Position numbers and translations under genes: made by a program. The notes under the pieces are model-generated. The model saw only the letters and a program-made list of their open reading frames with translations. It was not told the DNA's origin and did not search any database. From Tellurirhabdus bombi (GTDB lineage: Bacteria > Bacteroidota > Bacteroidia > Cytophagales > Spirosomataceae): a DNA stretch of 64,000 bases. The first letter of the stretch is position 1; each line of letters opens with the position of its first letter. Below, in pieces: positions 55,479 through 63,647 of this stretch. Location: positions 4,662,001-4,726,000 of the forward strand of contig NZ_CP090557.1 in the NCBI RefSeq assembly GCF_021484805.1, read 5' to 3'.

Positions 55479-56687
55479 TTAGTGCGATTCGTTGGTTTCG
55501 TGTCCCAAAATAACCAGGCGAGTAGGTTGCGTTGACACTTTGTGTTTAACGATCTTGCTAAAATCGCGCAAATCAACCTGATGTACCTCACCCAAGGACG
55601 GAACGGCGATATAGGCGTATTTTTCAGTAGCCTCCAAAACTGGCTTATACGTATCGCTTGAAGCCGTAGCGCCAATGACACTACCTTCTTTCTTCAAACT
55701 TCCGTTTGTCAGGTCATACGTTTTCAGCGTACCATTTGACAGCAGCACCAGCAGGTTTTTACCCGCCCGGTCTACCTTGCACTGCATGATGTCGGTGCTT
55801 TCCAGAATCGGTATGATTTTATTTCCTGTGATGTCGATAAAATAAGCGCCTTTGGTTGCAACGAAGCCAACAAATTTCCGGGCTGCGGGGGCTTCGAGAA
55901 TGGTTCCCAGACGGATAGTACCGAAGCCATCGGGATTTGGAATAAGGCGCTGCTCACCGGTCTGCGTCACGACCAAAGCCCCTCCTTCGACGCCAAATAC
56001 GGCATTTGTGCCATCCGTCGCGTTTCCATGTAGTCGGCTCACGGCTAATTTTGTGCCGTGGATTTCCTTTCCGGTAGCATCAATTACTTTAACCCCGTGC
56101 GGACCCGCCAGGGTCGAAGAGGCATTCGCAACCGTCACAGCATACGTGCCGTTGTCAAATTTTGCCATTGCTCCGTGGTGAGGCAATAAACCGGCGTTGA
56201 TCACCTTCATTTTGGCCCCCGATGTATGGAAATCGGCTTCCTGGCCTACGCTCAAAGTGCCATCCCCATCATTGAAAATGATGGACTCACTGCCCCGGCT
56301 TTTAAAGTGCGTTGGCTTAGGCCGGTCACTGGTGATCGCGGCCAGTTTTGGCGTTCCTTTGATGTCAACGTGATCGCCGTGGTATTCCAGTCCGCTGTCA
56401 AAATACTGGACATAATTTTGTGTACCGTAGAGCATGGCGGCAAATCGGCCTGATGCCGTAGTGTACAATGTTGCGTTCGGAAACTGCGCGTCAAACGTAT
56501 TTACCACGCCATCGACGGGGCTTACTTGCGTAATTTTATTGCTGGTACCATCCGAAACCAGCAACCGAATGTGTTTGTATTCACCAGCAGGTTCGTTTGG
56601 CGCTGGTTCATTTTTGTCATCCTGGCAGGCCGTCATCACGGCTACTCCGCCCAGCAAAAGGGCAATTTTGTAAAAGGGAGCTTTCAT
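55479..56687 (-). CDS. AztD-like metal-binding beta-propeller lipoprotein
   Basis: Lipoprotein of 402 residues: lipobox MTAC followed by QDDKNEPAPNEP, an acidic tail like the surface-export signals of Bacteroidota. The mature part is a seven-bladed-propeller-like repeat protein with many histidines in GLEYHGDHVDI, AGLLPHHGAMAKF, LAGPHGVKVID, KEIHGTK and SRLHGNATDG. This resembles the zinc metallochaperone AztD, as far as I recall. A perfect 52-bp palindrome starts 12 bp upstream of the ATG and covers the -7 box. A role in zinc capture is inferred. It sits inside the pectin island but is probably unrelated to it. Confidence 0.65.
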   Translation of the reverse strand: MKAPFYKIALLLGGVAVMTACQDDKNEPAPNEPAGEYKHIRLLVSDGTSNKITQVSPVDGVVNTFDAQFPNATLYTTASGRFAAMLYGTQNYVQYFDSGLEYHGDHVDIKGTPKLAAITSDRPKPTHFKSRGSESIIFNDGDGTLSVGQEADFHTSGAKMKVINAGLLPHHGAMAKFDNGTYAVTVANASSTLAGPHGVKVIDATGKEIHGTKLAVSRLHGNATDGTNAVFGVEGGALVVTQTGEQRLIPNPDGFGTIRLGTILEAPAARKFVGFVATKGAYFIDITGNKIIPILESTDIMQCKVDRAGKNLLVLLSNGTLKTYDLTNGSLKKEGSVIGATASSDTYKPVLEATEKYAYIAVPSLGEVHQVDLRDFSKIVKHKVSTQPTRLVILGHETNESH

Positions 56688-56698
56688 CTTTATTATTT

Positions 56699-56750
56699 AA
56701 ATGCAACGATGATGCAAATATAGAAACATTATTGCATCATCGTTGCATTT
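56699..56750. promoter_or_regulatory. Large palindromic operator, Zur/Fur-like
   Basis: Arms of 19 bp (56699-56717 and 56732-56750) are exact complements. Each contains TGCAACGATGATGCA, itself a near palindrome (TGCA-N7-TGCA). The proximal arm overlaps the minus-strand -7 box, so a bound dimer pair would block the promoter. Confidence 0.75.
56715..56722 (-). promoter_or_regulatory. -7 box of the AztD-like gene
   Basis: On the minus strand TATATTTG is an exact TAnnTTTG match, 28 bp upstream of the ATG and inside the palindrome. Confidence 0.55.
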
Positions 56751-56762
56751 GGGAAATAAAAA

Positions 56763-56791
56763 AATAGCCTCCGTATAACCGAGGCTATTTC
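56763..56791 (-). terminator. Terminator after the pectate lyase gene
   Basis: AAATAGCCTC / GAGGCTATTT with a 9-base loop, followed by a T-run on the minus strand. It isolates the PL10 gene from the AztD-like gene. Confidence 0.88.
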
Positions 56792-56810
56792 ACTTACTAA
56801 ACTTATCCCC

Positions 56811-57869
56811 TTACTTATCTTTCCATTTTACTACCCAGGCCGGGTAATCATTCATTAAAAACTGAGCGGGCCAATTGCCATACCAGGCGTAGCCAACGCG
56901 TCTTTCATTTTCAATTTCAGCTAATGCATACCGCTTAATGCCATCGCGACCGCAGAAAATAGGCTTGTCGGTATCTAGTTCGTAAAAGCGTGCCCAGGTT
57001 ACGGCTCCCGATGACGCCACAACAACGCGATCTTTTCCCTTAGGCTGGTTCGCATCCTCAACGGTTTTAATGGCAATACCCGTCAATTTCACTGATTCCA
57101 GCCACGCGGCTCCCGCCTCTATGGCTCGTTTGATTTCGGGCGATGGGTTAGGCAGATGCATCAGATAGTTCAAAATACTAACGCTCTCGTTTCCACTCAA
57201 GGAGGCTAGCTCAAACTTACGGGCGTTGGCGGGCTTTAGCGTGTGGCTGTCGTGCTGAGCGCACCAGGCGGTCAGCTTTCCGTTTTGCCGGACCTGCGTT
57301 TTTAGTATGCAGTCCACGCCGCGCTGGATTGCCCGTTGTGCTCTGGGCAACAAGGTTTTATCCACTACCGAAAATCCGTTCGATCCTTCAGCCAGATAGG
57401 TCAGTACCCATAGTACATCAGTCATAGCGTGGTCGTTATACGTAATGTGCTTGTGGTAGCTGCTGGAATCGGGGTAAGACTGGGGCCACCCACCTGCTGC
57501 ATTCTGGGCCGCGAGCAGGTAACGGATCCCACGTTCGGCAGCTTCCCGATAAGCCTCATTCCCCGTCTCCTGATAGGCTTTTACCAGGTACTTAATTTCG
57601 TTGGTCGTAGCTTGGTCGTCAATGGTTGTATCCAGTTTTCCTTTTTCGGCAACCAAACGAGTTTTCAGGGCAGCAGCTATGGGTAACTTATAGTTAATGG
57701 CATTTCCTCCCGGCTGCGGCCATCCCCCATTGTCGCGCTGGTACAAAAGCATCCGCTCCGCCACGGAATCTTTAACCGCCTCGCCTGCATTCGTTCCTGC
57801 CAACGCACTGGCTAATGAAAGCACCCACAAGGAAATAACCAACCACGCAAATCGTCCTTGCTGTTTCAT
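56811..57869 (-). CDS. PL10 pectate lyase, exported
   Basis: Cleaves homogalacturonan by beta-elimination, giving unsaturated galacturonate ends. The 352-residue product has a signal peptide (about 1-24, ASALAG) and the PL10 alpha/alpha toroid motifs RMLLYQRDNGGWPQPGGNAI, DDQATTNEIKYLVKAYQETG, GIRYLLAAQNAAGGWPQSYP, and AVTWARFYELDTDKPIFCGR with the catalytic Arg region. It overlaps the upstream GH105-fusion gene by one base. Its product would be trimmed by GH105/GH88-type enzymes. Confidence 0.92.
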   Translation of the reverse strand: MKQQGRFAWLVISLWVLSLASALAGTNAGEAVKDSVAERMLLYQRDNGGWPQPGGNAINYKLPIAAALKTRLVAEKGKLDTTIDDQATTNEIKYLVKAYQETGNEAYREAAERGIRYLLAAQNAAGGWPQSYPDSSSYHKHITYNDHAMTDVLWVLTYLAEGSNGFSVVDKTLLPRAQRAIQRGVDCILKTQVRQNGKLTAWCAQHDSHTLKPANARKFELASLSGNESVSILNYLMHLPNPSPEIKRAIEAGAAWLESVKLTGIAIKTVEDANQPKGKDRVVVASSGAVTWARFYELDTDKPIFCGRDGIKRYALAEIENERRVGYAWYGNWPAQFLMNDYPAWVVKWKDK

Positions 57870-59791
57870 TATGGGCGAGCAATGGCACGGGAAGAGACTT
57901 GTTCCAGTAGCCAGGTGGCGATTTCTTTTCCGGCCTGGTAGTTTTGGTAAACTACCGGAATGCGCCGCCCGTCGGTGTATTCGTTGTACAGCCAGGGGTC
58001 ACCCACCGCAAAAACGGTTCCTTTACCCAGTTTGGCCGTCGCGATGATTGGGTCGTTTTCTTCACTGATGAGCACTTTCGCGGGTGCTTTTACGTCCAAT
58101 ACCGCTAATTCCTTAATGTAAACGGTTTTAGTATTCTTGAATACAGGATTGTTTGTCGGAATCGTTACTTTTCCCTGTTCGAATTTAGTCCCCTGCACCA
58201 TGTTCCGGTTTTTGCTCGTAAACTGGATACCGAACTCTTTTGCCAGTTCATTAAAGTGCTTGATTTCGCAGTTGGCCGTGTCGTTCGCCATCATGACCAA
58301 AACGCCACCTGCTTTTACCCAGTCCGTAATGGCTTTGATATCCTTCTCGGCGATGTAATTGGGTTTGGCTGTTTCTTTGGGTGTATCTGGATCAACAATA
58401 ATGTAAACATCAAGTCCTTTCAACGTTTCCGCCGTGGGCGCTGCCGGAACGGCCCGGGTTGATGCGCCCAGCTCCCGGAACGTATTGCCCCAGTGCCAGA
58501 AACCAGAGTGCTGCCGATCTTCTAAAGTATAGTGAAAGCGTTCTGTTTTGCCCGTCAGGTCCTTGCGGTATTCGTTGTTGAAGTAATAATCGACACCTAC
58601 CGTTTTTCCTTTGCCAACGGCAAGTTCGTTAGCAATTTCCATTTCTACGCTGGCCATGATAAACGGTCCGACGCCTTTGAGGTCGTTCTTGCGAATCGGT
58701 TCGCTCAGGTAATATTCGTAGCTCCCATCGCGGTATGGGTTTCCACCCAATCCACCAACGCTGACCGTTCCGTTGAGGTGCACCAGCTTATTGGCATCTA
58801 CTTCAATAAAGTTTTTCAGAATACCCTGATACCCTTTTTGCGCTACCGGCCCGAATTTAGAATCCAGATAACCCAGACGGACGCCCTTGGCTAGGGCATA
58901 CACGAACATACACGAAGATGAAGCCTCGATGTAGTTGCCCTTGCGGTTGCCTTGCGTAGTCATTTGCCACCAGCAGCCTGTTTTTGCATCCTGAAACTTC
59001 GCAATTGGCGGCGCCAATCGTTGCAAATAGCTAATCAATTTGGCTCTTTCGGGATGATCTGCCGGGAAATAGTCCAGCACATCCACCAGCGCCATCGCGT
59101 ACCAGCCAATGGCCCGTCCCCAGAAATGAGGTGATTGCCCCGTTTGCTTGTTAGCCCAAGCCTGCTCACGGCTTTCGTCGTAACCGTGGTAAAGCAAGCC
59201 TGTTTTCGGGTCAATCAGGTTTTTTTCGATCAGAGCAAACTGCTTGGCGATGTCGTTGAAGTTTTCCGGTTGGTTGAAAACCTTGCTAAATTCCGCGTGG
59301 AATGGCTCAGCCATGTATAGACCATCCAGCCACATTTGACTAGGGTACCGTTTCTTATGCCAGTAACCCCCTTCTTTTGTGCGCGGCTGGCTCTCTAATT
59401 GTTTATGCAGTTGAAAAGCGGCCTTCTGGAATTTCTCCTTGCCGGGCTGCGACTGCTGGACGAGCATCATTAAAGCACGACCGGGAGAAATGTTATCCAG
59501 GTTATAATCAGCCTCTTTGTAGCTTCGAATGGCTCCATCGGCCGATACAAACTGGTTCAGATCGTTCAGGATGTAGTTAAAATATTTGCCGTCCGCAGTC
59601 CGATACCAGACGCGTTCCAGGGCTTTTAACATCAGCCCCTGCTCGTAGTTCCAGTTAGTTCGTTTGTTTACGCCAACGAGAATAGAATCTTTGTTCTGGG
59701 CGATGAACGAATCGGCCATGCGCTGCGACCAGGGCTGTGCGGCCACCACCTGGCTCAGCAACAGCAAGCCAGTCAGAATGCGAAATACCAT
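57869..59791 (-). CDS. GH105 hydrolase with C-terminal DUF4350/GATase-like domain, exported
   Basis: A 640-residue exported protein. The signal peptide ends near VVAAQP (residue 19). The N-terminal barrel, about 25-380, carries GH105/GH88 signatures: ALERVWYRTADGKYFNYILN, KKRYPSQMWLDGLYMAEPF, PHFWGRAIGWYAMALVDVLD and NYIEASSSCMFVYALAKGVR. After a linker, residues about 440-635 form an alpha/beta domain (DVYIIVDPDTPKETAK; ITDWVKAGGVLVMMANDTA; GTVFAVGDPWLYNEY) of the DUF4350/type-1 glutamine-amidotransferase-like class; its role is unknown. The stop overlaps the PL10 start by one base. A LacI-type operator lies 155 bp upstream. Confidence 0.85.
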   Translation of the reverse strand: MVFRILTGLLLLSQVVAAQPWSQRMADSFIAQNKDSILVGVNKRTNWNYEQGLMLKALERVWYRTADGKYFNYILNDLNQFVSADGAIRSYKEADYNLDNISPGRALMMLVQQSQPGKEKFQKAAFQLHKQLESQPRTKEGGYWHKKRYPSQMWLDGLYMAEPFHAEFSKVFNQPENFNDIAKQFALIEKNLIDPKTGLLYHGYDESREQAWANKQTGQSPHFWGRAIGWYAMALVDVLDYFPADHPERAKLISYLQRLAPPIAKFQDAKTGCWWQMTTQGNRKGNYIEASSSCMFVYALAKGVRLGYLDSKFGPVAQKGYQGILKNFIEVDANKLVHLNGTVSVGGLGGNPYRDGSYEYYLSEPIRKNDLKGVGPFIMASVEMEIANELAVGKGKTVGVDYYFNNEYRKDLTGKTERFHYTLEDRQHSGFWHWGNTFRELGASTRAVPAAPTAETLKGLDVYIIVDPDTPKETAKPNYIAEKDIKAITDWVKAGGVLVMMANDTANCEIKHFNELAKEFGIQFTSKNRNMVQGTKFEQGKVTIPTNNPVFKNTKTVYIKELAVLDVKAPAKVLISEENDPIIATAKLGKGTVFAVGDPWLYNEYTDGRRIPVVYQNYQAGKEIATWLLEQVSSRAIARP

Positions 59792-59945
59792 AGGGGCTTA
59801 ATTAATTTCGGTTATAGGACTAAAAGCAGATTACGGCTTGTTTCTATTGGTCAATGCCGAACCAAGGCGCTGAGTCAGCCTTACTTGATAGAGTAAAAAG
59901 AGGGGAAAAACAGGGCAATTACCAGTAAAAATACGATTTTTTTTA

Positions 59946-59971
59946 CGCAATCGTTATCGGGAACGTTGCCA
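59946..59971. promoter_or_regulatory. LacI-type twin operator, copy 2
   Basis: Differs from 54231-54256 by one base in 26 (CGCAATC for CGCAAAC). It lies upstream of the GH105-PL10 pair and links their control to the LacI-family gene at 54380. Confidence 0.7.
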
Positions 59972-59981
59972 TAAACTGCTT

Positions 59982-60019
59982 AAAAAAAACAAAGACTAAC
60001 ACGAATGCTAGCCTTTGTT
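59982..60019 (-). terminator. Terminator of the 60152 gene
   Basis: On the minus strand AACAAAGGCTA / TAGTCTTTGTT (one mismatch) is followed by T8. It lies 132 bp after the stop at 60152. Confidence 0.75.
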
Positions 60020-60151
60020 GCCTCCGAAGGAGGAATCTGTTCAAACGCCAGACCCTACCCGATTATATTGTAATACATTCTATGGAGCATCTGATCAAGC
60101 GCCAGCGCTCACACCATTTTCACTTAGTAAATTCTTAAACTCAAATCCGTT

Positions 60152-60634
60152 TCAGGGATAAGAGACTGGAATTGCAACACGGGTTCTGCTTTTGAGTACC
60201 GGCATAAACCCTTTTGTGCTTCCGATATATTGGTAAAAGCGCTTTAGGTCGTTAATCACCCAACGATGGCCCGGCCAGCTACTCGACCGTCTGGTTGGTA
60301 ACCCACAGTCCATAAAAAACTGTTTCCGTTGACGAACTGGGAGCGCTTCTAAAATAATAGTCAATTGATCAAGCTCTTTTTCTAAACGAATACAAACCGT
60401 TTCGGACATTCCGAAGCCTTTAGCCAGCAACCGGATCTCTCCGACGCTCCAAAGTTCAGGTTTTCGCTTACGTAATGCAACTGCATGAAGACGAATATTT
60501 GATTGCTCGGCAATTTCGAGCGTTGTCAAACCACTGTCTTGGATCTTAAACAGTAAAGAATGGTATAAATTAATGTAAGACGGTAGTATTTGATGCAGAT
60601 TTTGTAAGGTTAATTGTAAAGGTTGTTCTTTCAT
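60152..60634 (-). CDS. Hypothetical protein with HTH-like N-terminal half
   Basis: Function not recognised; 160 residues, basic, no signal peptide. Residues about 35-80 (LTTLEIAEQSNIRLHAVALR, then WSVGEIRLLAKGFGMSE) resemble a divergent Cro/C1-type helix-turn-helix. The C-terminal part is rich in Arg/Lys and aromatic residues (KQFFMDCGLPTRRSS; RFYQYIGSTKGFM). It is a single-gene unit with its own terminator and AT-rich upstream DNA. It might be a small DNA-binding regulator. Confidence 0.55.
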   Translation of the reverse strand: MKEQPLQLTLQNLHQILPSYINLYHSLLFKIQDSGLTTLEIAEQSNIRLHAVALRKRKPELWSVGEIRLLAKGFGMSETVCIRLEKELDQLTIILEALPVRQRKQFFMDCGLPTRRSSSWPGHRWVINDLKRFYQYIGSTKGFMPVLKSRTRVAIPVSYP

Positions 60635-61340
60635 AACGTTTGCGTCTTTCAGGTAAAATGAATCGGATATAGTACGAGTTTTGCGATTTTTAACTAATAT
60701 GAAATAGGTCTCAGATTTTCATTTTTGCATACATACGAAGGACTATCTAATCCAGATTCTTTTGTCTTATAAATTTTCCTCAGCTATTTTATTTAATAGT
60801 ACCTGCCCATAAGCGCACCCCTATTTATCAGACTTCGATACCTAGTAAAAGTACGTATACAAACCTTAGGTCAAGTTTCATTTTGTTGAATATTTCTTAC
60901 TGACCTTGTCCTGCAATTATCCCTTTTCTCAGACTAGCCAGACACAAAAATAAAATTGGCTTTTTGTTAAGGAATACCCGGATTTGTTAACTAACAGACC
61001 CAATTTGGCCCTAACAGCGCACTATAATAGATACTAATTTTCAAATTACCTAATTCAGTTACATAATTTATTGTGCTCTTTCTCTGATACTTCGCTCTCT
61101 ACCCCTCCAAAAATGTCAATTTTTTTTACGGCTTTCAAAGTCACTTTGCTTCTAAATATGTGCAACTAAGGGATTTACTGATTACGCCTTTTATTGAACA
61201 ACTGTGTACGCATTTTTCAATCAAAAAGTATGCCTTTTGATTCGTTCACTGGCTTCTCTTTCAGTATAATTTTTGACTGATAATCTTTTTTAACCAGTAG
61301 CCATAATCTAGACTCTTATACCCCTTAATTTACTTTCAGC
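60635..61340. other. 706-bp AT-rich intergenic region
   Basis: Base composition is clearly more AT-rich than the flanking genes and stop codons are frequent, so no gene is supported. A TTTGTTAA direct repeat (60964-60971 and 60983-60990, about) and a GTACGTATAC near-palindrome around 60852 are the only structures noticed. It must carry the promoters of the divergent genes at 60634 and 61341. Confidence 0.55.
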
Positions 61341-62660
61341 ATGAAAAAATACTTAGCCCAGGCTATTCCTGTCTTTTTGGTGTGGCTTTTTGCTACCACT
61401 TTATTGCTGGCGCAACCGCCCGAACAAATGGTCAGGGTGGTGGTAGCACCCGACCACTCCGATTGGACTTACAGAACAGGAGAGACAAGCCGCTTTACCA
61501 TTACCTTACTGCGAAATGGCGTACCCGTGAAGAATGCGACGGTTAGTTATGAGATCGGCCCCGAAAAAATGACCCCGACCAAAAAGGGCACTCTACCGCT
61601 GCCCAATGGCACGGCAACCATCGACGGTGGAACCTTGAAAACAGCCGGTTTTCTGCGGTGTTCGGCTAAGGCAGAAATCGACGGTAAAGAATACCGACAC
61701 TTGGCTACGACTGCCTACGAGCCGCTGGCCCTAACACCTACCGTCGATAATCCAACCGATTTTGATACGTTCTGGAATACCGCCAAAGAAGAACTCGCCA
61801 AAATTCCGCTCGACGCACGGCTTACCCTCCTCCCCGAGCGCTGCACCGAAAAAGTAAATGTGTATCAGGCAAATATTCAGAATTATGGCGGCTCGCGCCT
61901 CTATGGAATTCTGTGTGTCCCTAAAAAAGAAGGCAAATATCCGGCGCTTTTGCGGGTTCCGGGCGCGGGAATTCGGGCTTATAACGGGGATATTGGCACG
62001 GCTGAGCGGGGCATTATAACCCTGGAAATTGGTATTCACGGCGTCCCGGTTACAATGGACCCCATCGTTTACAACAACTTAGTGACCGGTGCGCTGTCTG
62101 GCTATATGCATAGCAACCTCGACGACCGGGATCGGTATTACTACAAACGCGTTTACCTCGGCTGTGTGCGCGCTCTTGACTACCTGACCAGTTTGCCGCA
62201 GTATGATGGGAGCACGCTGGGCGTAACCGGCGGCAGCCAGGGCGGTGCCCTTTCGGTCATTACTGCGGCTCTTGACAGCCGGGTGAAATTTCTCGGCGCT
62301 TTTTACCCCGCCCTGTGTGATCTAACGGGCTACCTGAAAGGCCGGGCGGGCGGCTGGCCGCACTTATTTGCACCAGCTAATCTGTCGTTCAACAACAAAC
62401 CGGATAAAATCCAGACGGCGACTTATTATGACGTGGTAAATTTTGCGCGGCGCGTGAAGGTTCCCGGCTATTATTCCTGGGGTTTTAACGACGAGACCTG
62501 CCCGCCAACCTCTATGTACGCGGCTTATAATGTCATTTCTGCCCCAAAAACGCTTTATTTAGCGCAAGATACGGGCCACTGGACCTATCCCGAACAGCAA
62601 CAGAAAATGGCGTCCTGGCTGTTGGATCAGATGCATATTCAGACGCTTTCAACGCGCTAA
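61341..62660 (+). CDS. CE7-type acetyl esterase (acetylxylan esterase / cephalosporin-C deacetylase family), exported
   Basis: Exported alpha/beta-hydrolase of 439 residues that would remove acetyl groups from plant polysaccharide. The signal peptide ends near TLLLAQ (residue 24). Residues about 30-125 form an Ig-like domain not found in minimal CE7 enzymes. The catalytic triad is Ser299 in TGGSQGGA, Asp384 in GFNDETCPPTS and His413 in DTGHW. CE7 members also carry DYLTSLPQYDG before the nucleophile, as here. Substrate could be acetylated pectin given the nearby locus, but xylan is the usual family substrate. Confidence 0.88.
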   Translation: MKKYLAQAIPVFLVWLFATTLLLAQPPEQMVRVVVAPDHSDWTYRTGETSRFTITLLRNGVPVKNATVSYEIGPEKMTPTKKGTLPLPNGTATIDGGTLKTAGFLRCSAKAEIDGKEYRHLATTAYEPLALTPTVDNPTDFDTFWNTAKEELAKIPLDARLTLLPERCTEKVNVYQANIQNYGGSRLYGILCVPKKEGKYPALLRVPGAGIRAYNGDIGTAERGIITLEIGIHGVPVTMDPIVYNNLVTGALSGYMHSNLDDRDRYYYKRVYLGCVRALDYLTSLPQYDGSTLGVTGGSQGGALSVITAALDSRVKFLGAFYPALCDLTGYLKGRAGGWPHLFAPANLSFNNKPDKIQTATYYDVVNFARRVKVPGYYSWGFNDETCPPTSMYAAYNVISAPKTLYLAQDTGHWTYPEQQQKMASWLLDQMHIQTLSTR

Positions 62661-62681
62661 GGGCCTGGCCCCAATTCGACA

Positions 62682-63596
62682 TTAGAGTTGGGGCTGCCCG
62701 AATTTTTCCCAATATTGCCGGACGGACAGATCTTTCATCTTGGTTTCCAGCATGATATCCACATCTTTTCCGTATGTATTGATCTCCCCATAAACCCAAT
62801 CGGAATGCGCTTCCCGCTTGCAGCTTGGGTCTTCGTTGTCTTTTCGCGAATCGGAATAATGGAAAATAGGGCGAACATCCCAGGTTGAATAAGCCATTTC
62901 GAAAGCTTCCTGTTGGGTTTGGTTGCCTGGATAAAGGCGGTGGTGGAAATAATCGAAAACCAGCGGTATGCCGACGGCCTCGTGCAGCGGATAAAGCTCT
63001 CCAATGGTGTACAAACCCGCCTTATCGTCGTTTTCGACGGTCAGGCGCTTTTGCAGATTTGCGGATAAAAGACTAAAATTTCGGATGAATTTTTGCAGCG
63101 TCGCGGCTTTATCGCCGTAAGCACCGCCCACGTGGATGTTGATTTTATTCCAGTGCGAGGCGGGTAAGCCCATCCAGTCAAAAATCTCCGAATGCGTTTC
63201 CAGATCGACAATGGTATTGGCCAGCGTGGTGCCTTCTCCCGCCAGCTTGTTGAACGGCCCCGGATGCGTCGTTAGTCGAATGGGACGTTTGCCAATTTCT
63301 TCCAGCAAATTCCGAATTTCCGTAAAATCGGGTAACTGCGCCAGCTTATATTCTGACGCCCAGGGGAAAAGATCAGACGTTACGCGAAAGATCTTTATAT
63401 CGTTTTCGATGTTCCAGTTAACAATCCGCAGTAAATCCTGAACATTCTTCAGAGCCAGTTCAGAGGCGTATTGAATTCCTTTTTCGCTGTACGTCCGCTT
63501 GATCATCCCCCGATTGGTGGTGATTCCTTCTGTGTGCAGCGTCAAGTTTATGCAGGCATACCCGATATTCATTCTGGTTGTTTCCGATTCGTTCAT
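62682..63596 (-). CDS. uvsE: UV DNA damage endonuclease
   Basis: Metal-dependent TIM-barrel endonuclease that nicks 5' of UV photoproducts for alternative excision repair. The 304-residue product has the family pattern: MNIGYACINLTL at the N terminus, FRVTSDLFPWAS, RLTTHPGPFNKL, NKINIHVGGAYGDK, LTVENDDKAGLYTIGELYP and VFDYFHHRLYPG, with His/Glu/Asp metal ligands. The ATG at 63572 is an alternative start that removes eight residues. It converges with the CE7 gene. Confidence 0.93.
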   Translation of the reverse strand: MNESETTRMNIGYACINLTLHTEGITTNRGMIKRTYSEKGIQYASELALKNVQDLLRIVNWNIENDIKIFRVTSDLFPWASEYKLAQLPDFTEIRNLLEEIGKRPIRLTTHPGPFNKLAGEGTTLANTIVDLETHSEIFDWMGLPASHWNKINIHVGGAYGDKAATLQKFIRNFSLLSANLQKRLTVENDDKAGLYTIGELYPLHEAVGIPLVFDYFHHRLYPGNQTQQEAFEMAYSTWDVRPIFHYSDSRKDNEDPSCKREAHSDWVYGEINTYGKDVDIMLETKMKDLSVRQYWEKFGQPQL

Positions 63597-63647
63597 TGTA
63601 GGAAACTACCTGCCTAACCGAAAAGTTACCAGAGCGGATGAAACAGC

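Larger units (their letters stand above)
59792..60151. other. Spacer with operator and terminator
   Basis: A 360-bp spacer with no gene. It holds the second LacI-type operator (59946-59971) and the minus-strand terminator of the gene at 60152 (59982-60019). The rest shows nothing recognisable. Confidence 0.6.

Noticed and set aside
60635-61340. A small gene in the long AT-rich gap.
   Set aside because: All frames are interrupted at short intervals and composition is unlike the neighbouring genes.
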